From the NCBI RefSeq assembly GCF_965196975.1, contig NZ_OZ239981.1, positions 1,364,001-1,428,000 on the forward strand: a DNA stretch of 64,000 bases, read 5' to 3'. Numbering within the stretch: position 1 is the first letter of the stretch; each line of letters opens with the position of its first letter. Position numbers and translations under genes: made by a program. Below are positions 51,134-59,815 of this stretch, in pieces. Source of the stretch: Endozoicomonas sp965196975 (lineage in GTDB: Bacteria > Pseudomonadota > Gammaproteobacteria > Pseudomonadales > Endozoicomonadaceae). The notes beneath the pieces are model-generated. The model had not been told where the DNA came from, made no database searches, and worked only from the letters and a program-made list of their open reading frames with translations.

Positions 51134-52153
51134 ATGAACCGAACATACAATATTGCAATTTACGCTGCCGACACACTGGCGGGTGAAACTCTGGTTCGGC
51201 AACTGGAAGAACAATTGTTTGATGGCAAAGCATTACCGGTGATGACGCTCTATCCTCTTATTGAATCTACCGAGCCTTCAGGGTCTGTTGAGTTTCATGG
51301 GGAAGCTTTGGAATATATCTCTATCAGTGATGCCGACTTTTCCTCTACCGACTTTCTGGTGATGCCGGCCGGGTGTGACCGAAATGCAGAATTAATGACT
51401 CTAGCGGTTGAGAATGGCTGTGTCATTATCGATGCCTCCAATGGGGCAGCATCACAAGGGTATACCCTGCCGGTTATGGTGGGTTTTAATGAGTACTTTA
51501 TCGAAGAGGCCGTTGAAAATCGCTACTTTTCTGTTCCGGGCTCTTCCGCTGCCTGCTTATTGCCAATATTGCATATAATACACCAGCGCTTTGCACTTAC
51601 CCGCCTGAATTTAACGATTATGCAACCGGCTGCCGCACTGGGCAAAAAGGGCATTGATGCGCTGCGTAAGCAAACGATTGAACTCCTTAATGGTAAACCC
51701 GTTGAGCATGATGGCTATTCACATCGTCTGGCTTACAACCTGCTTCCAGCGCCAGCAGGAAAAGAAGATGGGCCCTTTGGTAATGAAAACACCGTACAAA
51801 ATGAGTTGCTGGTAGCACTTGGCGAAGAAATCGATGTGCGTGTGACCTGTATCACAGCCCCTGTTTTTTTTGGTGACAGTTACGCTGTTGATCTGGATAC
51901 TGTTCAACCGGTTGATATTGGGGAAATACAGTCTTTACTGGAAGAGCTTCCGGAGATTTCTCTGTATTCAGATTCTGATGTGCCCACGATTGAGAATGCA
52001 GCAGGCAGTGATCAGATTCATATTGGTAAAATTCGGCAGAAGACAAACTTCGGAACAGACTTGAGTTTCTGGGTTGCGGCCGATAGCCTCAAAAGAGGTG
52101 CTGTTCATGCTGTTGAATTAATTGGGTTATTGATAAAAGACTTTGCTAAGTGA
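51134..52153 (+). CDS. usg: Asd-like protein Usg without catalytic cysteine
   Basis: A 339-residue homologue of aspartate-semialdehyde dehydrogenase. The start at 51134 (MNRTYNIAIYAADTLAGE) gives the family N-terminus; the open frame to 51020 has no support. At the catalytic position the sequence is VPGSSAACLL, so the Asd Cys appears replaced, as in the Usg proteins encoded before fimV or truA in pseudomonads and enterics. The function of Usg is unknown. The asd, usg, fimV order is the conserved gammaproteobacterial arrangement. Confidence 0.88.
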   Translation: MNRTYNIAIYAADTLAGETLVRQLEEQLFDGKALPVMTLYPLIESTEPSGSVEFHGEALEYISISDADFSSTDFLVMPAGCDRNAELMTLAVENGCVIIDASNGAASQGYTLPVMVGFNEYFIEEAVENRYFSVPGSSAACLLPILHIIHQRFALTRLNLTIMQPAAALGKKGIDALRKQTIELLNGKPVEHDGYSHRLAYNLLPAPAGKEDGPFGNENTVQNELLVALGEEIDVRVTCITAPVFFGDSYAVDLDTVQPVDIGEIQSLLEELPEISLYSDSDVPTIENAAGSDQIHIGKIRQKTNFGTDLSFWVAADSLKRGAVHAVELIGLLIKDFAK

Positions 52154-52280
52154 TAACTTAGGCTTACTGCTTGACGTTCCGTGTTGTAAATAGCGGCTGT
52201 TCAGAGAAAGGGGGGCTGCTTTCTCGATGGCTGAGGGCAGGAGGGGGTCAAACAGTCTATGTATATAACAAGGATTCACG

Positions 52281-54623
52281 ATGAGACTGCAAAAACTTGT
52301 AGTAGTGATGTCAGCGCTGGCAGGGGGTATCGCTTCAATTAATTCCCATGCACTGGGCTTGGGGGAAGTGAAGCTTCATTCTGCTTTAAACCAACCCTTG
52401 GTGGCTGAAATTGAGTTGATGCAAGTCAAGGATCTGACCCGCAGTGAAATACTGTCCAATCTGGCCAGTAAGTCAGACTTTGAGCGGGCGGGTGTCGAGC
52501 GCCCCTTCATGTTGAATAACCTCCAATTTAAAACAGAAGTGGGACCTGATGGCAAGGGTATTATCAAGGTAACGAGTTCTGGTCCCATTCATGAACCTTA
52601 TCTGAATTTTCTGGTAGAGGTTCACTGGCCCAGTGGGCGCTTGTTGAAAGAATATACACTTCTTCTGGATCCCCCAGCCTTTAATGGGCAGTCAGCCGTT
52701 CCCGTTGCAAAGCCGTCATCAGCTCCGGCGCATTATGGAACGAAACCCATTTGGGATGAACCACCAACAACCAATCGTGACTATTTGCCTTCGCCTGAAC
52801 CTGTTGAGTACAAGGACTATAATCAGCGTCAGTCGGTTCAGCGAGTGCCTTCCAATCGTAATTATGCATCCGCTCAGGACGCTGGGTCTCCGGGCAGAAG
52901 TTATCGAGTTCAGAGAAATGACAGTCTGTGGGAGATCGCTGAGAAGCTTCGACCAGGGGCTGATGTTACAGTTCAGCAAACCATGCTGGCCATTCAGCGT
53001 GGAAACCCTCAAGCGTTTATCGATAACAATATCAATCGCCTGAGAAGTGGTCAGGTTCTCAGAATACCCGATCGTAGAGACATTGCCCGTCTTACTGTTC
53101 GTGAAGCCATTGCAGATGTTTCAAGACAAAATCGTGAGTGGCAAGGGCGTAGCCGGGTGGCCCAGCTTGATGCTACCCGGAGAACTTCTGCTGTTTCTAA
53201 AGGCAGTCAGAGACCAGTGGATGGCAAGCTTGCTATTGTGTCGGATGAAGTGGCATCTGGTCGGGGGCAGGATCTGGGTGGTGGCTCCGCGGAAGGCAAT
53301 GGGGCGCTTCAGACAGAACTGGCAATGACTCGGGAGCAGCTGGATAAGCTCAGCCGGGAGAATGCTGAACTCAAGAGCCGGCTTAAAGATCTTGATGAGC
53401 AGATTGCTACCCTCAAACGCCTGGTCGCTATGAAAGATGATCAGATGGCTGCTCTCCAGAATCAGGGGGCGCAAGCTCAGAATAAGCCTCAGGCTGTGGT
53501 TGCACCTAAACCCATTCAACGACAGCCTGAGCCGGCGAAAAAGCCGAGTATGATGGATGTCTTGTTTGGCAACCCACTGCTGTTGATTTTACTGGCTTTA
53601 ATACCGCTGGCTGGTGCAGCTCTATTTTATCAGCGTCGCAAGAAACAGCAGGAAGCAATAGCGGATGAAGAGGAGGAAATGGATTTTCAGCCGTTGAATC
53701 TGAGCGAGGAGGATCCAGTTCAGCCCCCAAAGCCCGCAGCTAAGCCCAGCGAAGAAGATGAGCTGAAGTTCGATGAAGCGCTGGCCATTGATGACTCGGT
53801 CATTGAAGAGGTTGAAGCGGACGATGAAGAGACGACTCAACAAACTGAAGACCCTCTGAGTGAAGCAGATATTTATATTGCCTATGGGCGTCTGAATCAG
53901 GCTGAGGAGCTGTTGAATCAAGCCATTTTCAACGAGCCAGACAGAAGTGACTTGAGGTTGAAGCTTCTGGAGGTTTACTCTGAAAGCGGTGAGCTTGATA
54001 AGTTTAATCAAGCACTGGCTGCGCTTGAAGCAACAGGTGATGCAGCGGCTATTCGTGAAGCTGATAATTTCAAGGCACGCTTCCCGGATGAGTTTGAAGG
54101 CGTCTCTGCACCGGTTGAAGAGGATGAAATGCCAGATCTGGATCTTGATGACCTTGATCTGGATGATGACAGCGATCAAAACGTTGACTCTCTTGATGAT
54201 CTTGATTTTGATCTCGATGACTTCGATATGGAAGAGCAGTCAGAAGCTGCTGAGCAACCTGAGATTGCGCCTGAGGCTGCTGCAGTTGCCGACAACACTG
54301 ATGGAACGTTGGATTTTGATCTTGATGAGTTGGATGATCTTGATCTCGATTTTGGCTCAGATGCCGAAGATACTCTGGCCCAGGATAGTCAGGCGGCTTT
54401 CTCTGATGAAGGCGGTTCGAGTCTTGAAGCTTCTCTGGATGATGACCTGGACTTCCTTTCAGAAGGTGATGAGGTTGCTACCAAGCTTGATCTGGCAAGA
54501 GCTTATATGGACATGGGTGATATGGAAGGTGCCTCTGCAATTCTTCAGGAAGTTATTGAGCAGGGTAGTGATGAGCAGAAACAGGAAGCCATGTCACTGC
54601 TTGAGAATGCCGGAACCAATTGA
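52281..54623 (+). CDS. fimV: FimV polar scaffold / peptidoglycan-binding protein
   Basis: A 780-residue inner-membrane hub linked to type IV pili, twitching and polar organisation. A signal peptide (1-25) leads to the FimV N-terminal domain GLGEVKLHSALNQPLVAEIEL (about 26-46). A LysM motif starts at YRVQRNDSLWEIAEKL (about 208-223). A coiled coil follows at about 340-395, then a membrane helix (about 434-454). The long acidic cytoplasmic part has Asp/Leu-rich tracts and ends in the conserved TPR-like domain with VATKLDLARAYMDMGDMEGA (about 733-752). Confidence 0.93.
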   Translation: MRLQKLVVVMSALAGGIASINSHALGLGEVKLHSALNQPLVAEIELMQVKDLTRSEILSNLASKSDFERAGVERPFMLNNLQFKTEVGPDGKGIIKVTSSGPIHEPYLNFLVEVHWPSGRLLKEYTLLLDPPAFNGQSAVPVAKPSSAPAHYGTKPIWDEPPTTNRDYLPSPEPVEYKDYNQRQSVQRVPSNRNYASAQDAGSPGRSYRVQRNDSLWEIAEKLRPGADVTVQQTMLAIQRGNPQAFIDNNINRLRSGQVLRIPDRRDIARLTVREAIADVSRQNREWQGRSRVAQLDATRRTSAVSKGSQRPVDGKLAIVSDEVASGRGQDLGGGSAEGNGALQTELAMTREQLDKLSRENAELKSRLKDLDEQIATLKRLVAMKDDQMAALQNQGAQAQNKPQAVVAPKPIQRQPEPAKKPSMMDVLFGNPLLLILLALIPLAGAALFYQRRKKQQEAIADEEEEMDFQPLNLSEEDPVQPPKPAAKPSEEDELKFDEALAIDDSVIEEVEADDEETTQQTEDPLSEADIYIAYGRLNQAEELLNQAIFNEPDRSDLRLKLLEVYSESGELDKFNQALAALEATGDAAAIREADNFKARFPDEFEGVSAPVEEDEMPDLDLDDLDLDDDSDQNVDSLDDLDFDLDDFDMEEQSEAAEQPEIAPEAAAVADNTDGTLDFDLDELDDLDLDFGSDAEDTLAQDSQAAFSDEGGSSLEASLDDDLDFLSEGDEVATKLDLARAYMDMGDMEGASAILQEVIEQGSDEQKQEAMSLLENAGTN

Positions 54624-54654
54624 TCTTCATCTGATTAATTAACTCTCTACATCT

Positions 54655-54684
54655 AAAAGAGCTCTTGTGAGCTCTTTTTTTTAC
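54655..54684 (+). terminator. Terminator after fimV
   Basis: AAAAGAGCTC at 54655-54664 pairs with GAGCTCTTTT at 54669-54678 around a TTGT loop, followed by more T residues. Confidence 0.92.
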
Positions 54685-55126
54685 TTTATCGTTTGGGCAT
54701 TGGGCTTTGCAGAAATACCTGTTGTGTGTCCTGACTGTACGCATTGGTCAGCCCGTCAATACTACGAAGCTCACATCATATCCAGCTTTAGTCATTCATC
54801 TACTTTTTTACCATTGTTTTTATGGCTGTGGGGATTCTTTTAATGTCACTTCAAGTTGCAGTTACAAAAGATAATAGTGATAGGTTGTTATTGGTAAAAT
54901 GAATACTAGTATTCAAAAATATCAATGGGTATTAGTATTCATAATTATTTATAATGCACCTGTTGTATGATTCGAAATGGGGGGCTGATACAGCAGGAGG
55001 GCGTTAAGAGGTAATCATTTGTGTTATCTGCAGTGTTGTAATCTGGCATTGAAAAAAAATGCATGCCGCAATGGCTGTGCTCATGGCCATTGTTGATTTC
55101 AAAATAAATTAAAAGAAGTAAAACTA
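54685..55126. promoter_or_regulatory. Upstream region of the propeller-protein gene, with palindromic operator candidate
   Basis: No gene is present. A perfect 14-bp palindrome GAATACTAGTATTC lies at 54901-54914, and its right half recurs as AGTATTCA at 54934-54941. Both sit in AT-rich DNA about 200 bp before the next start codon. A CAATGGC/GCCATTG hairpin at 55069-55092 would lie in the 5' untranslated region. The palindrome looks like a regulator-binding site, but no regulator can be named. Confidence 0.5.
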
Positions 55127-56737
55127 ATGCGCACAAAACTAAAAAAAGCAGTACTTACATCAGTAATGGCTTCCATGGCCATTGGTTCCGTTTTTGCGGG
55201 TAACCCTGCACCATTAAATCCTTACCTGGCTGACTCGAATAATCCGATCGGTCATAATAATTCAGCTCAGCAGACCAGCGTTCCGGGGGAAGGCCCAACA
55301 TCTCCGAGCCGTGTTCTTGATCCATATCAGGATGTCACCTGGTTGGCATCAGGAACGTTCCAGTTTGGTCAGCCGACCTCTGGTCCTTACCCTGACGGTC
55401 GTCGTGTTTTGTGGGGCAGTGGTATAGATCGTATCGTCAAAATTGATTATGAAACCCATGATGTCTTGTCAATCTATAAGCTCCCAGGTCGTGACTACCT
55501 GAATATGGGTATGGGGCTGGAAGTGTTTGAGAAAATGGATACGCTCGATGCGGATCAGGGGCTTCAATGGGTATTCCAGAACGTCGCTCCTTTAATGGCG
55601 GATCTGTCTGGAGCCTATACGGTGATCAACAGTGATAACCAGTTTGTTATTGGTCGAAGTGATCCTATTGACCCCTCTGATAAAAGCAAAGGGTTTCGCA
55701 GCTCCATCAATGTGTATGGGGATGCTGTTGAGGGGGATCCAGACTCACAGATAACGAAATACGATACTGTTTATCTGCCAGATGAGGTTCGTGGCTCCCT
55801 GGTAGGGATGAATGTGACCTTTGATGGCTGGTACATGATGATTGCTGGTGATGGAAAGCTGGTCGCGGTATCAAAAAGGCTGAGAAGAATGGAAGTGTTT
55901 GACATTGCTTCTATGATTGATGGCGTTGATCAAGTCACTGTACGTAATTCAGTAACCATTGATGAAGACGGTGGTGTTTATGTCGCCACTGAAAATTACA
56001 TGGTTAAAGTTGTCTGGGATGGTAGGAAGTTCCGGTCTGGAAAGAGATCCGGTGCGTGGGTTGCCAAATATCCTAATGAAACCACTGGTTCCGGTTCTAC
56101 ACCATCGCTGATGGGGTTTGGTGAAGAAGATCAGTTTGTGGTTATTACCGATGGTAAAGAGCATATGGGGATTGCGCTGTTCTGGCGTAATGAAATCCCT
56201 GATGGTTGGATGCCGCCGGAAGGTGTTGATGACCCCCGTTATGCCGGTTATTTGAACACCTCAATGGTGCCGTTGGAAGAAGGTACTCAAACTGAGCAGT
56301 CTGTGCTGGTTAATGGTTATGGTGCCATGGTGGTGAATAATACACCGTCTGGTCGCCCCGCCTGGTTCCCTGAAGGGCGTGACTCCATGATTGTGGGTTG
56401 GGTCGGACACCATGATACCTATAAGCCTCACGGTGTTGAGAAGTTTGAGTGGGATCCGGTAGCTCGTGAGTTTACATCGGCATGGGTGAATATGGATGTC
56501 AGTTCGCTTAACGCGGCGCCAACGATGGCAGCACAGTCAGATATGGCTTATACCGTAGGAGCGCGTGATGGCAAATACACCGTTGAAGCTATTGATTGGT
56601 CGACCGGTGAAACGGCTAGAACCTGGGTGTTAGGGAGTTCTCGATTTAATAGCCTGTATGCCGGCATTCTGATTGATATGCATGGTCGTTTACATTACAC
56701 CAGTCTTTGGGGTAAGACTCGACTTGAGATTGATTGA
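55127..56737 (+). CDS. Exported beta-propeller-like protein, unknown function
   Basis: A 536-residue protein with a clear Sec signal peptide (1-25, ending VFAG). The mature part has repeating strand-turn units such as GSGIDRIVKIDYETHDVLSIY (about 98-118), DEDGGVYVATENYMVKV (about 285-301) and a closing DMHGRLHYTSLWG (about 516-528), suggesting a PQQ/NHL-type beta-propeller. No catalytic motif is recognised. A periplasmic or secreted binding protein is likely. It stands between fimV and truA, where the canonical order has neither this gene nor the next. Confidence 0.75.
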   Translation: MRTKLKKAVLTSVMASMAIGSVFAGNPAPLNPYLADSNNPIGHNNSAQQTSVPGEGPTSPSRVLDPYQDVTWLASGTFQFGQPTSGPYPDGRRVLWGSGIDRIVKIDYETHDVLSIYKLPGRDYLNMGMGLEVFEKMDTLDADQGLQWVFQNVAPLMADLSGAYTVINSDNQFVIGRSDPIDPSDKSKGFRSSINVYGDAVEGDPDSQITKYDTVYLPDEVRGSLVGMNVTFDGWYMMIAGDGKLVAVSKRLRRMEVFDIASMIDGVDQVTVRNSVTIDEDGGVYVATENYMVKVVWDGRKFRSGKRSGAWVAKYPNETTGSGSTPSLMGFGEEDQFVVITDGKEHMGIALFWRNEIPDGWMPPEGVDDPRYAGYLNTSMVPLEEGTQTEQSVLVNGYGAMVVNNTPSGRPAWFPEGRDSMIVGWVGHHDTYKPHGVEKFEWDPVAREFTSAWVNMDVSSLNAAPTMAAQSDMAYTVGARDGKYTVEAIDWSTGETARTWVLGSSRFNSLYAGILIDMHGRLHYTSLWGKTRLEID

Positions 56738-56770
56738 TATTTTCATAGACTAAAGAAAGAAAATGACATA

Positions 56771-56798
56771 GAGCGCTTTTTATGGGCGCTCTTTTTTT
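56771..56798 (+). terminator. Terminator after propeller-protein gene
   Basis: GAGCGC at 56771-56776 pairs with GCGCTC at 56786-56791, followed by seven T residues. Confidence 0.88.
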
Positions 56799-57031
56799 AG
56801 GGCAAAGCATTTGGTTCTTGATTATTTCTTTATCAATTAAGGGTTAAAAAAGCAGTGGTTTAATTGCTGTGAAGAAAAGATGCCATAGATTCTGGTTTAA
56901 GTGTTTATAAGACTTTTGACGTATATTTAAGGCGATACTTTTCTGGCAGGCTGAACAAGCTTACATCCGTCATTGAACTTTTTAAGTGTCAATGAGTCTG
57001 TTAAGTAAGTTCATTTCATACTTCTTGGAAT

Positions 57032-58153
57032 ATGGATACTGGTAGTGCTTCAGTCAATGGTTCTTCAAAGTCGGGTTCTGCTTCCGAAGCTAAGGCTGAT
57101 GCTTTTCAAAAGCCTTTAAAAGGTAAAATGGCGGGGGTTGGTGATGTTTCAAGCATAGAAGCACGTAGTACCTCTTTGCAAACGGATTCTAGTTCAGCAT
57201 CTAAAGCCAAAGTTGAGCCTGCCCCCAGCAATTTAGCTCTTGTGTCTCGAAGATCCGTTTCTCTCCATGTGTTACCTACTGCTTCATGCAGTACCGAAGT
57301 TAGTGCTGTCAGAAAGCCTGATGGATTAATTGCACAATTCGTGGCATATGATGATGTGGACATTGCGCGTTTGGCTCAACAGGCGTCAAAAACTTTTCAA
57401 TTACTCAGTCAATCTATAGAGAATAAAAAGTCGGAAGATGCGATAAAAGTTCTCCGAGATCAAATGGCTTCGCAGCATAAAGAGCTCCTAAGTGTAGTGG
57501 CGAAGAATATGGAACAGAAGGGGCAAACCGATATGCCACTTTACCATGACGTAAAAAAAGCCATTGATGAGTGTGAAGGTTGTGCTGATCAAGTGGATTC
57601 TGCCGGCGAGAATGTCTGCTGGCAGAGGGTGGTTGAAAATAAAGGTACGCTTGGGTCACATACATTGGGTGGAGGTTTGTTTCTGGCAGGAATCGGTTTG
57701 CTGTATTACGGAGCTGTTTGTGAGGCTAAAGGTGGGAAGGATGGTGATAGTGGGGCAGGTCTTGGTTTTCCATTCTCTGCCGGTAATCAGACCTACCAAT
57801 CAACAACTGTCGCACCCGCAGGCGATTCCGGTGGTTGCAATGCGGTGCCAGCTTTTGTCGTTGGTGGGTTTCTGGTTATTTTGGGGGGGGTGATTATGTT
57901 AAGTGGTTTGATATTCAATCCCCCAAGGGTTTGCAGGCCGTGGTGTGAAAATCTTCCCTGTCATCGCCCTGCCATAAGGCACTCACCACACGATGTGGAG
58001 TCACCATCCAGGTCGCGTGTTGTATATCACTCTCCAGAGAGTGCTTCTGTAACGGGTAATGAATCTGTTACGATTAAATCCCATAGTGTTAGAGGTATTA
58101 CTTCCCCAGAGGTCTCTCTTGGTGGTAACACGCCTGCTGACACTGATGCTTAA
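57032..58153 (+). CDS. Unknown two-helix membrane protein with Ser-rich N-terminus
   Basis: A 373-residue protein with no recognised family. Residues 1-70 are rich in Ser, Ala and Lys without a signal peptide. A helical segment follows at about 105-185. Two hydrophobic segments lie at about 211-230 (GGGLFLAGIGLLYYGAV) and 274-296 (FVVGGFLVILGGVIMLSGLIF), with a Cys/Gly-rich loop between them. The Ser-rich tail contains a Cys-rich cluster, RVCRPWCENLPC. An unstructured Ser-rich N-terminus with two late hydrophobic helices recalls type III secretion effectors or translocators, but this is speculation. It is placed between fimV and truA. Confidence 0.65.
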   Translation: MDTGSASVNGSSKSGSASEAKADAFQKPLKGKMAGVGDVSSIEARSTSLQTDSSSASKAKVEPAPSNLALVSRRSVSLHVLPTASCSTEVSAVRKPDGLIAQFVAYDDVDIARLAQQASKTFQLLSQSIENKKSEDAIKVLRDQMASQHKELLSVVAKNMEQKGQTDMPLYHDVKKAIDECEGCADQVDSAGENVCWQRVVENKGTLGSHTLGGGLFLAGIGLLYYGAVCEAKGGKDGDSGAGLGFPFSAGNQTYQSTTVAPAGDSGGCNAVPAFVVGGFLVILGGVIMLSGLIFNPPRVCRPWCENLPCHRPAIRHSPHDVESPSRSRVVYHSPESASVTGNESVTIKSHSVRGITSPEVSLGGNTPADTDA

Positions 58154-58190
58154 AATCTGCGTCTAGTTTTTCTAAAGGTGTTTTCCTTTC

Positions 58191-58994
58191 ATGCCCCGTT
58201 ATGCCGCCAGTGTTCAATACGATGGCTCCCAGTTTTTTGGTTGGCAGATTCTCAAAACCGGTTTACCTACTGTGCAGGCCGCTGTCGAGGCTGCGCTTTC
58301 AAAAGTGGCGAACCATCCTGTTTCTGTTATCTGTGCAGGAAGGACGGATGCCAGGGTTCATGGTTGTAACCAGGTCATCCATTTTGATACGGATGCTGTT
58401 CGCACAGAACGGGGTTGGGCCTATGGTGCGAATGCCAATTTGCCGGATGAAGTTGCCATAAACTGGGTGAAGCCCGTTTCGGATGACTTTCATGCCCGCT
58501 TTTCTGCTCTCTGGCGACGTTATCGCTATGTTATTTATAACCACCCCATTCGGCCAGCGCACCTCTCCAAAGGAGTGACCTGGAACTATCGGCCTCTGGA
58601 TGTTGAGCGCATGAAAGCGGCAGCAGAGTATCTGGTAGGGGAGCACGACTTCACGTCCTATCGTGCGATTCAGTGTCAGGCCAAAAATCCGGTTCGGAAT
58701 GTTACCCGGCTGGATATTTCCTGCCACGGGCCTCTTATTATTATCGATGTTCAGGCTAATGCCTTTTTGCATCATATGATTCGTAACTTTGCCGGCGTGT
58801 TAATGGCTGTGGGGTGTGGTAAGCGTGAACCAGGCTGGGCAAAAGAGGTGTTGGATGCCCGGGATCGTGCACAGGGTGGGGTAACCGCTTCCCCTTGTGG
58901 GCTTTATTTTATCGATGCCGGATACGATGAGGCTTTTGAATTGCCCCCCAGTGAATCAAACCCGCACTTTATTGCACCTTTGATTCCGCTGTAA
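58191..58994 (+). CDS. truA: tRNA pseudouridine(38-40) synthase
   Basis: A 267-residue pseudouridine synthase that modifies positions 38-40 of tRNA anticodon stems. The catalytic Asp is in CAGRTDARVHGCNQVIHF (about 48-65). The YDGSQFFGWQ start (9-18) and ANAFLHHMIRNFAGVLM (about 188-204) are family signatures. The usg-fimV-truA-trpF order is conserved. Confidence 0.97.
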   Translation: MPRYAASVQYDGSQFFGWQILKTGLPTVQAAVEAALSKVANHPVSVICAGRTDARVHGCNQVIHFDTDAVRTERGWAYGANANLPDEVAINWVKPVSDDFHARFSALWRRYRYVIYNHPIRPAHLSKGVTWNYRPLDVERMKAAAEYLVGEHDFTSYRAIQCQAKNPVRNVTRLDISCHGPLIIIDVQANAFLHHMIRNFAGVLMAVGCGKREPGWAKEVLDARDRAQGGVTASPCGLYFIDAGYDEAFELPPSESNPHFIAPLIPL

Positions 58995-59194
58995 TTTGAC
59001 GCTTTTTCCAGAATCAGGTGCAGTAATCACCGAAATGTTCTGATAAGATCAACGATCGCTCAGGGGTTGCCTATCCTTTCGCGCCTTATGTTGTATAGCC
59101 AGGTGTGGAAGCACCTTCAAGCCCTTATCCTGTGGTTGGCTCGGTGTTCTGGACAGTCTCCAGGCACTGAGCGCGGGAAAGAGAACACCGGGAA
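58995..59194 (+). promoter_or_regulatory. trpF leader region with hairpins
   Basis: Two hairpins are visible: AGGTG/CACCT at 59101-59116, and CGGTGTTCT/AGAACACCG at 59142-59190. The second ends four bases before the trpF ATG and could hide its ribosome-binding site. A 42-codon frame (59088-59216) with three Trp codons overlaps trpF, but it lacks a Shine-Dalgarno and adjacent Trp codons. Regulation through this leader is possible, not shown. Confidence 0.4.
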
Positions 59195-59815
59195 ATGGAA
59201 GTATCTCCTCGTATAAAAATCTGCGGAATTACCCGTGTTGAAGATGGTCTAACTGCTGTTGAAAGTGGTGCTGATGCCATTGGTCTGGTGTTTTACCGGA
59301 AGAGCAGTCGGTACGTGACGGTTGAACAGGCCGTGGAGATCGTTCGGGTTCTGCCACCTTTTGTCTCAGTGGTTGGGTTGTTTGTGGATGCCTCAGATGA
59401 ACTGATTCAATCGGTGCTGAATGCAGTCCCTCTTTCTCTCCTGCAATTTCATGGAAATGAACCGGAAGCCGAGTGCGCCCGCTGGGGAGTACGTTATATG
59501 AAGGCCTTCCGTGTTCGACCAGACATTGCAGTAGCAGAAATGGTGGCTCCCTATACAACGGCCTGTGGCTACCTTCTGGACAGTTATAAGCCCGGGGAGG
59601 TAGGTGGTACCGGTGAATCCTTTGACTGGGATTTGATACCCCATGAGCTGAATAAACCTGTGGTGCTTGCCGGAGGTTTAAGTCCTGACAATATCGCTCA
59701 GGCAATTAACAGGGTTCGACCCTATGGAGTTGATGTCAGCAGTGGTGTAGAGAGCCAGCCTGGCATTAAGGATCACGACAAAATCAAAGCCTTTATCAAG
59801 GCGGCGGGAAGATGA
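59195..59815 (+). CDS. trpF: Phosphoribosylanthranilate isomerase
   Basis: A 206-residue TIM-barrel enzyme, the third step of tryptophan synthesis. The catalytic Cys is in KICGITRVEDG (8-18). LQFHGNEPEAECA (about 84-96) and DVSSGVESQPGIKDHDKI (about 179-196, catalytic Asp and phosphate site) are family signatures. It overlaps trpB by 4 bp. Confidence 0.96.
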   Translation: MEVSPRIKICGITRVEDGLTAVESGADAIGLVFYRKSSRYVTVEQAVEIVRVLPPFVSVVGLFVDASDELIQSVLNAVPLSLLQFHGNEPEAECARWGVRYMKAFRVRPDIAVAEMVAPYTTACGYLLDSYKPGEVGGTGESFDWDLIPHELNKPVVLAGGLSPDNIAQAINRVRPYGVDVSSGVESQPGIKDHDKIKAFIKAAGR

